From positions 23,097,746 to 23,161,745 of the forward strand of contig OX940872.1 in the NCBI GenBank assembly GCA_954871525.1: DNA of 64,000 bases. The letters are read 5' to 3'. The position numbers and the translations under genes were made by a program. The notes beneath the pieces were generated by a model. That model searched no databases. It saw only the letters and a program-made list of their open reading frames with translations, and had not been told where the DNA came from. Within the stretch, counting starts at the first letter, position 1; the number at the start of each line of letters is the position of its first letter. Of this stretch, positions 56,885 through 64,000 are shown one piece after another. Origin of the DNA: Parietaria judaica (Eukaryota; Streptophyta; Magnoliopsida; Rosales; Urticaceae).

Positions 56885-59800
56885 ACTTGTAGCTTATGTA
56901 AGTCTCCATGGGGAGCGGGCATGCCGGGCAATTCATGGACTCCGGAACCTTCCCGGCCACAATCGGAATGGATAGGTGGGTGCATTGACGGGTGATTTTG
57001 TTGACAGAGACGATAGTGGTTGTGATGGCGGACTCGAACCCATTTACCTTCACGGATTCCTTCCAACTGTCCTTGTCCTCCAAGATCTTGAAGATTGACG
57101 TGCCGTGAGCCACGGTAATGACGGTAGAGCCCTTGGTCAATAGGGCCCACCCCGTCTCGTTCTTGTAGGAGAGGAGCTTCTGAATCTCCTGTGCCACGGG
57201 ATCCGCTGGCTCCTCCTTCTTCGGGGCCTTCGAGAGGAAGAGGCTCTCTACACCCGTCCAGAACTTCTCCAGAACATTATGGTCTTCGCCACCTTTCGGC
57301 GTCTTGCCAACTAAAAAGAGCTCGATGTGGATCTTCAGGTCCTTCAGGAAAGGGTCGTTGATGAAGGCAGTCGCTTTCTTCGTGAACTGCTGGATCCAAT
57401 CGTTGTCCTTGCCTCCATAGTAAAAGATGTACTTATCTTCTTTGACCTGTTACAATTTTCCAGAGATATATCATCAACAGAACATCATAAACCGGGAACC
57501 AGAACCTGGCCGATGCTTCCAAACACCGTCATGGCCCGGTTTTTGTAAAATTATTTTTTAAGTAATATATCATAGCTTTAGCTTTTATGGTATACTATCT
57601 TAGGCATGAATCAGAACTAATTAAAAAAAGGCCTTCTTATTCATTTCCAAACAGGGACTGAGCAGAGAGGCAAAAGTCTCGGAAACCGGAAAGACCCAAA
57701 CGTCTCGGTATCCGGTCCCAGTTCTGCTTTCTACTTGCTACACATAGAAATAATCATATATGAGATTACCCAAGTGTTGATTATCGGGTCAGCGGGCGTG
57801 ATATTTGTGATCCATTTTTGGTCATCTGCGATTTTCTTTTCCGCTTCCTTGTCGAAGGGAAACGCCTTTAGGCCCCAAGTTTTGATCAAATGGAAGGCGT
57901 TCGAGTTCTCGACTTGTCCCTTCGGGTTCAGCATGACGAGCGTCGGCTTGCCCTGGAATTTCCACTCATCTTTGATGAAGCGCAGGCCTGCGATCGGCGA
58001 GAACTGCTGCACCACGTACCACGGCATCTTCACGCGCAGGGTGTCGAACTTTTTCCGCAGCTCGTCTGTCCAATTCTCCACGATCGAGACCCACACGATC
58101 ACGTAGTCCTTCTCCTTCTTCGTTTTTTCGTAGACCGGCTTGAGGGTGGATATGTCATTGTCAGTGATGTCTAGGGTTGAGATGAAGAAGTACACTATCT
58201 TCCTCCTCACCACGTCGATGTTCACCTGTTTCATCAATTATCATTTTATTTGGTGTCAAAATATTAGTCCATATCTATAAGGGGTACTTGGTTATCCGGA
58301 TCTGTTTTTTCACGGATCCGGACTATCAAGATCCGTATTTTTATCATATGTTTTATTTCAGACGAGGATATTCGAACAGATCAAATGACTGAAATTAAAG
58401 AGCTTCACATGTGAGCATTCTTGCTCACATGTGAAGCTCAAGTAAATTGATCGAAAATATATATATATATATAAATATATACCGGTTGGTTTGTGGAGCT
58501 GTCAATGAGTGTCTGATTAGTAGTCTCTTTGGTGAAGATCAGACCCTTAATCACTTCCATAATTTCAGTTGGAGTTCTCAAGAGTTTCCGAATCCGGCGA
58601 AAATTCTCGGCTTCCGCTGCAATGTTTGGGAAATATTCCCTTCTTTAGAAACAGATTGAATATATTGGAAAAAGTGAAAAAAGCTTAAGAACAAACTTGA
58701 TTAAGCCTAACTTTCTCAATAATTAGCAAAATTATTACCAACTTGTTGGCGAAAAGTAGTCAAATGTCCGGTGAGCTTGTTGAGGATAAAGTAGATCTTC
58801 TGAGAATACGGAGCTAAATTGTGGGGCTTGTCCGGCCTGAAAAAGAATCGATTCCGGCAAGATTATCAAACAAATTTATAATCGATAAGAAATTTTATAC
58901 GGGGAATTAGAGAAAAACTAATTACTCGTCGCTTGTGAGGATGCTGAACCTGGTCGCACCAGCGACGATGGTGAGGATGGTCCAGTAGACATCAACATGC
59001 ATGTGTTTCACGACCTCCGGCAACCCGGGCACATCTTTTGGGTCGAGTGCGGAGAGCTTCTCGAACTCATCGAAGATGGCGATGACACGCATGGTTGTCT
59101 TGATCAGAGTGTTGAGCTCCAGAACAGCTTCGCGGTGCTTCTGGAGCACTGATGGCGTGATGAGGCCGGGCACTCTCTTCAGCACAGAGAGATGTCTAGC
59201 CAGTTGGTCTGACGTGTAGAGGTGGGCAATCATCCAGAAGTCACTGAACTCCAGCGAGAAAGCCGCCAGAGTCAGCACGGCCTTGGCTTCCCACGAGTAG
59301 CTTGACAGCTTGTTCAGGATAGCCAGAGCGGTCTTGTGCGCGGTTTCCTCCCCCGGAGCCTTGCAACAGAGCTGAAATTTCCAAAATCGAAAAATGAATT
59401 AATCATGGAACATTTGGTTAATTAAACCAAAGAATTTGTTAAAAATATATTCCATTTAATTTTCTATTGGAGTCAAATCTTCTTATAGATTTAGAGAAGA
59501 GTGTAATATATTACATCTTCGTCATACTGAATATGATAAAATTAATATAAGAACTTGTCCGAGTTCGTGACTAGAATCTGTTTGGCCCGGACGGGACCGG
59601 ACCATTCTAAAGCTTATCGGTACAACATAAAAGGGTGTTTTTTGTACGCTTTATGGACGTGTTTAATATATAACGAAATTCATAGAAATTCTACCTCGTT
59701 GTTGATCGATTTCAGAGTGCACAAGGGCACGGTGAAGTTGGGTTTTGGGGACCGGTCTTTTATGTTGTCCAAATGGATTCTGCCTCCCTGTAATCAGTCA

Positions 59801-60664
59801 CAAGAATCAAATTATAATCTCATAAGAACAAACTCTACCATATTTTAAGAAGAACAACTCTCATAATCAATATTCTTTACTCAATATAGGGCTAAATTAT
59901 TTTTCTCTGATAAAAATTCTCAATCTCGAAAAGATTTTTTTTAGTACATAGAATGTATTATTAAGTATATATTATCGGGTTTAATTTCGAAAATGCATTA
60001 ACGATGGGAGGACTAACTCATGAGTAAGCCATGGCCCAGTAATTTGAAGGGACCTTGGGCAAAAAAGGAATTATTAGACTTATTTGAATTATTTTGAAGC
60101 CTTTATTTAAATTAGAAATTGTAAGAAATGCCCATTATGAATTAAAGGTTTATGAAAAATGCGGTTTATTAACGAAATAATTATTGTATATAAACTTTTT
60201 AAAAAACTACCTATTTTGAGACACACAATGGGCAGTTTTAAAGAAATGTTAGAATAAAATAGGTATTTTTTTACGATTTCTATATTTTTTGGGGTCTTTA
60301 TTAAGACATTTTATTTTGAGAGCCTTGGGCAATCGCCCAAATTTTTTTGTGAATAGGGCCGACCATGCTCATGACTTGATAAATCATGTTCAATCTTTAT
60401 AGGGTTTCTTAACATATATCTATGATAGAATACCTGCACAAGCTTGTCGACAATTTCGGTCGCACGGTTGAGAGTGCTCTCGACAACAACGAAGAGAGAA
60501 TCCTCATCGAAAGACTCGTCGGTGTGCACATGAGTCTCGTAAATAAGCTCAGTGATCTTGTCGTCGGACATGCCGAACAGGCTGGCCTCGCCCATAATCT
60601 TCTGCCTCACTTGGGAAAGGGCAGTATCAACCTTCGTTATAACGTCTGGGACAATGTTGCTCAT
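56865..60664 (-). CDS. Sieve element occlusion protein C (SEO-C)
   Basis: Seven exons in coding order: 60434-60664, 59695-59787, 58926-59371, 58739-58836, 58483-58616, 57770-58225, 56865-57446; 2040 bp, 679 aa, all GT/AG with closing phases. Landmarks: THVHTDESFDEDSLF, NFTVPLCTLKSINNE, YSWEAKAVLTLAAFSLE, MPWYVVQ, and the terminal CPACPLPMETYISYKCCH. Exon 1 differs most: MSNIVPDVITKVDTALSQ replaces the SEO-B N-terminus and is eight codons shorter, although the exon end is conserved. Exon 7 is open throughout, but its first 250 bp lack an ATG or GTG start, so simple frame searches truncate it. Role as for SEO-A. Intron 1 carries a transposon-like insertion (60025-60365). Confidence 0.92.
60025..60365. 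mobile_element. Transposon fragment in SEO-C intron 1
   Basis: Bounded by CCATGGCCCAGTAA on the left and GGGCCGACCATG on the right, which are inverted. CTCATGA occurs at 60018-60024 and again directly after the right end (60368-60374), possibly a 7-bp target duplication offset by five bases. The interior is AT-rich with GGGACCTTGGGC and GAGCCTTGGGCAATCGCCC. Absent from SEO-A and SEO-B intron 1. Confidence 0.55.
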
Positions 60665-60755
60665 GGTGATGATAGTGATAAAAAGGCTTTGAAGTTAGGC
60701 TTTTGTGAAATCGTTGCTTCGAATGAGTGTGCTTGGAAATGAGATGTGTTTAACC

Positions 60756-60763
60756 TATTTATA
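60756..60763 (-). promoter_or_regulatory. TATA box of SEO-C
   Basis: TATAAATA on the minus strand, 92 bp before the start codon, in the block shared with the other two SEO genes. Confidence 0.7.
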
Positions 60764-60896
60764 GCTATCCTTGGCCTCGCAAATTATTTATGCATGTGAA
60801 AGTAAGCAAGAGAACATAGGGAAAAATATGCCGGGAATATAATTTAACACGTTGAAAATAGGCCAGAAAAGACATTACGTAGAAATTAAAATTGTG

Positions 60897-60935
<39 letters not shown>

Positions 60936-60938
<3 letters not shown>

Positions 60939-61205
60939 TGGCGGAACCAGGATTCTGAGACAGGGGGTGTTCAAATTTTTTTGATTAAATTTACGTGATA
61001 AATACAACGTCAAAATACAACATTAAATATTTCTAAAATGAACATGATTCAAGTTATATTGTTAATTTGGAGAAAATTAGAATAGAGTTTTATTTTGGGG
61101 GGGTTTATGTACATAAATTTAAAATATTTTAGTACTATTAGTGCAATTTTTAAAATGTTGGGGGTGGTTTCAACCACCCCACCTCATCACATGGATCCGC
61201 CCATG
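60936..61205. mobile_element. hAT-like MITE upstream of SEO-C
   Basis: The left end CAGTGGCGGAACCAGGA and the reverse complement of the right end, CATGGGCGGATCCATG, are inverted repeats. It is inserted in a (TA)n tract, so an 8-bp TATATATA target duplication is compatible but not provable. Its ends match the 170-bp MITE in SEO-A intron 6 (CATAGGCGGAACCA). Confidence 0.65.
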
Positions 61206-61960
61206 TATATATATATATATAACATATATATAAGTGTGTGTGTGGCTAAGACACTAGACTACATTCCATCATTTTTTTTTATTCACAGAATATTAAGTAT
61301 TTCAAATTCCTTATAGATTTGTTTTTGTTAGAGTTAATTTGTGGCCTGAATTTATATTTATTCATGTCTGTCGAAATAACAAGATTATGGGAATTTTGTA
61401 GTAAAAACAAAAGACCGGACCGGCATAATTAGTAATGTTGAGGCTTTTGCACCTCGTGATATGGAGCATTCAGATGAGAGTTTTTACGTAATTTTTTTAG
61501 AGCACACACAAAAAGGTCGTGTCATTTGTATCAAGTCTTCGTCTCACACATAAATTTCGGTTTTAAGAAGAGTGATTATTCTTCGTTTCTCTTGATGAAA
61601 GAATCTTGTTTGTTACACAAACAGCGGGTCTAAGAAACACACTAATCATCTAATTTGAGCTGAGCCTCTCTCTCAAAGCAGATTTTTTTTAATATTCATA
61701 TTGTCTGCCTTGGCTGTTCTCATCGCGTGTTCAATTCTAACATAAAACTTACCGTACCAGACGATACGTTTATACATAAGCGGAAAAGTTATAGAAGAAG
61801 TTAGAATACCATACAAATAAAATTAGTTGACGTGTTACTCAAGCAAATCAAAATCTTTTAACCTCAACGATTTATAGAATATTAATATCCTTTTTTGATA
61901 TTAAAAGTGTCTATAAAGATACTACTTTCCTTCAAAAACAATAATATATATTGCATTGTG
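61206..61960. other. Intergenic DNA, no gene
   Basis: AT-rich with a short (TA)n tract at 61206-61222. Nothing recognisable. Confidence 0.4.
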
Positions 61961-61966
61961 TCTTAT

Positions 61967-62994
61967 CCAAGGTTTAAAATGTCGCTTTCGATGTCGTTTC
62001 GCATTTTCCGTTTTATGGATATATCGCTTGCCGATAAGTATGTCAATGGGCAAATCGTAAAAAAAGGGCATGCCGCATGCGCATATACCGCACTTTTCGC
62101 ATGGGCATACCGCATGCTAATGGGGTTTTCGACGGAAATTTTGTAAAAAAAATTGGGTATTTAAGCAAGATATTTATATAGGTTCAAAACTACATATTTA
62201 ATAAATAAAAGACATAATTGTATACAAAAAAACACATTTGTAACTTAAATATGTATGTGAAATGTATAATATTAAGTCGCTTTATTAGTTGAAGTGTATA
62301 ATATTAAGTTAAATTATTATGTGAAGTGAATATGTATGCTAAGTGTGTAATATTAAGTGAATATGCATGTTAATTGTATATGTATGTTAACAAATTTAAT
62401 ATTAGTTGAAGTGTAAAAATATTAAATGAATATGTATATTAAGTGTATATGTTTGTTAGGTGAAATGAATATATTTATGTTAAGTGTATAATATTAAGTT
62501 AAATTATTAAGTGAATTGTATGTGTATGTTACGTGTGAATGTGTGATATTAGTTGAATAACAAAAAGTCCCACATTGATAGATGAGAAGAGTTTGGTGAT
62601 ATTTATATACCAAATATTAGAGACAAAGGCTTGAGCCTTTTGGGTAATATGATTTTGTGGATAGGGGAGAACTCACACAAATGTTTCACCACACACGTGC
62701 GCCACTAGTAGGCCGGGACGAGGCGAGGTAGGGCAGGATGCGGTGCTCTTGTATAGGAATAATTATTTTTGCCGAAATCTACCAAAATTATAATTTTTTG
62801 TGAAATCCCAACCATTTTTTCGCAAATTTTACTCACAAAAAATGAAAACCGAAATTTCATCCACGTGCCCATGCGAATTTCGCAAAAAATGGTAAAAAAA
62901 ATCAGCGAAACGACGAGGCTTTCGTTTCGCATACCTCCAAAAAACAAAAATCAGTCGAAATATTGACCAAAATTCGCGAAATTTTGCACCTTGG
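61967..62994. mobile_element. TIR transposon, 1028 bp, unassigned family
   Basis: The left end CCAAGGTTTAAAATGTCGC and the reverse complement of the right end, CCAAGGTGCAAAATTTCGC, match at 16 of 19 positions. A perfect 6-bp direct repeat TCTTAT flanks it (61961-61966 and 62995-63000). The ends are rich in TTTCGC/GCGAAA motifs. The middle (62290-62560) repeats AAGTGTATAATATTAAGT-like units, and 62565-62715 contains GTCCCACATTGATAGATGAG, an LTR-like insert. No transposase frame, so non-autonomous. Confidence 0.75.
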
Positions 62995-63312
62995 TCTTAT
63001 CTACGGTCTAGCTGCTCCTATTCTATAATAATAATTAAAAAAACAAAAACAAAAACAAAATAGCTTTTCGATATATATGCATAATATATATATATATAAT
63101 ATATATAGTGTGTGTCTTTTACATCACCAGTCATGATGTTTTTATTGAGAAATGCCAAAAGAATATTGGTAGAAGAGGAGCCCGTTCCATAAACAAGAGG
63201 CAGGGAATATTGAAACGTGCATTTTTACTATCAAATCACTTTTTATTTATAGAGAGACAATATTCCAAATTCGGCTGATTGATTTGAGATATCCACAAGT
63301 GCAGCTTCTATA

Positions 63313-63411
63313 AGTGGCTGGAATTGTCTAGCGGTAATTCAACACTACTTACAAAGTGAAGATTGTATGTTCATTAATCCTTACAAGTACCAAGACTGCC
63401 TTAAAAAAAAT
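63313..63411 (+). mobile_element. tRNA-derived SINE (copy 2, degenerate)
   Basis: A-box-like TTGTCTAGCGG at about 63324, the shared stretch CAAAGTGAAGRTYGTRKGTTC with the copy at 37868 (given as consensus), and the tail ACTGCCTTAAAAAAAA. The B box has decayed (TATGTTCATTAATCC). Confidence 0.55.
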
Positions 63412-63414
63412 TCA

Positions 63415-64000
63415 CTGCTGAAACCGGGTAAAAAAATTAGGTTTTTTTCATTACTCGAAACCTGAATTCGGATTTTTGGGTTTTGACTTTTCAAAACCGA
63501 ACACGATTTTTTTAAGACAAAACCAGGAAATCCGGATTCGGGTAATTACTCGGTTTTTATTGGAAAACCCGGATTTTAAACCCGAACATGATTTTAACCC
63601 TTTTTTTTAAGTAAAAATAATTATAAAGCTATTAATACATAATATTACCTAATCTTAAATACAATAATTATAGATGTCATTTTTGAGTGAATATTAAGTA
63701 AGTATTAAGGTTAGTTTATAAATACAATACTTAGCAAAAACAAGTTTATAAACATTTTATAATAAATTAATATTTAAAAATATTTATTTAAAAATCCGGG
63801 TTTTAGTAACCTACTAACCGGTTTTGAGTTTTATAACTCAAAATCCGAAACCCAGAACCGGTTTAATTCGGTTATGGGTTTTACAAAATTCGGTTTCGGT
63901 TTAACCCGGTTTTGATTTTTTTTAAAAACCCGAATCGTTCCGGTTTCGGTTAAAAACTCGCATTTACAGGTTTTATTTACAGGCCTACTCATTTTCATTT
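63415..64000. mobile_element. hAT-like element, probably complete at the right end
   Basis: Non-coding sequence dense in CCGGTTTCGGTT, AAACCCGG and AATCCGGATTCGGG motifs, ending TTATTTACAGGCCTA at about 63985. In reverse complement that end reads TAGGCCTGTAAATAAA, the same type as the ends at 50578-51020. The left end is not clear. Confidence 0.45.

Overview
This is a stretch of eudicot nuclear DNA. The evidence is spliced genes with plant-only families (sieve element occlusion, PRA1, a DRIP-type RING ligase), AT-rich intergenic DNA with (TA)n and (CT)n microsatellites, and abundant plant transposons. I cannot name the species.

Layout. 1-960 is a tandem repeat. 1348-3997 (+) is a complete seven-exon gene for a DRIP-like RING E3 ligase. 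6074-6559 (-) is an intronless PRA1-family membrane protein gene. Three complete seven-exon sieve element occlusion (SEO) genes follow, all on the minus strand: SEO-A 7698-11616 (686 aa), SEO-B 46947-50330 (687 aa) and SEO-C 56865-60664 (679 aa). All exon junctions follow GT/AG and the phases close exactly.

The SEO genes arose by segmental duplication of a block that also held the PRA1 gene. Downstream of SEO-B sits a broken PRA1 copy that has lost its start codon and 3' half. Downstream of SEO-C only the former PRA1 upstream region remains. SEO-B and SEO-C share a 311-bp tract in exon 6 with one mismatch inside more diverged sequence, which looks like recent gene conversion.

The 34 kb between SEO-A and SEO-B is repeat-filled. 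It holds a very young 10.2-kb Copia element (14895-25072, minus) with 2.75-kb LTRs, a perfect 5-bp target duplication, and reverse transcriptase/RNase H but no gag or integrase. It also holds a decayed Ty3/Gypsy polymerase (42865-44880), a PIF/Harbinger transposase remnant, a 1.64-kb tandem duplication carrying foldback elements, a 0.68-kb tandem array, hAT-like and other terminal-inverted-repeat elements, and tRNA-derived SINE-like copies. Further elements lie after SEO-B and SEO-C, including a near-perfect 139-bp-arm hairpin (54516-54805) and an unclassified terminal-inverted-repeat element with a 6-bp target duplication (61967-62994).

Functionally, the SEO cluster encodes phloem structural P-proteins that plug injured sieve tubes. 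DRIP and PRA1 are unrelated housekeeping or stress neighbours. I found no tRNA, rRNA, CRISPR or bacterial-type system.
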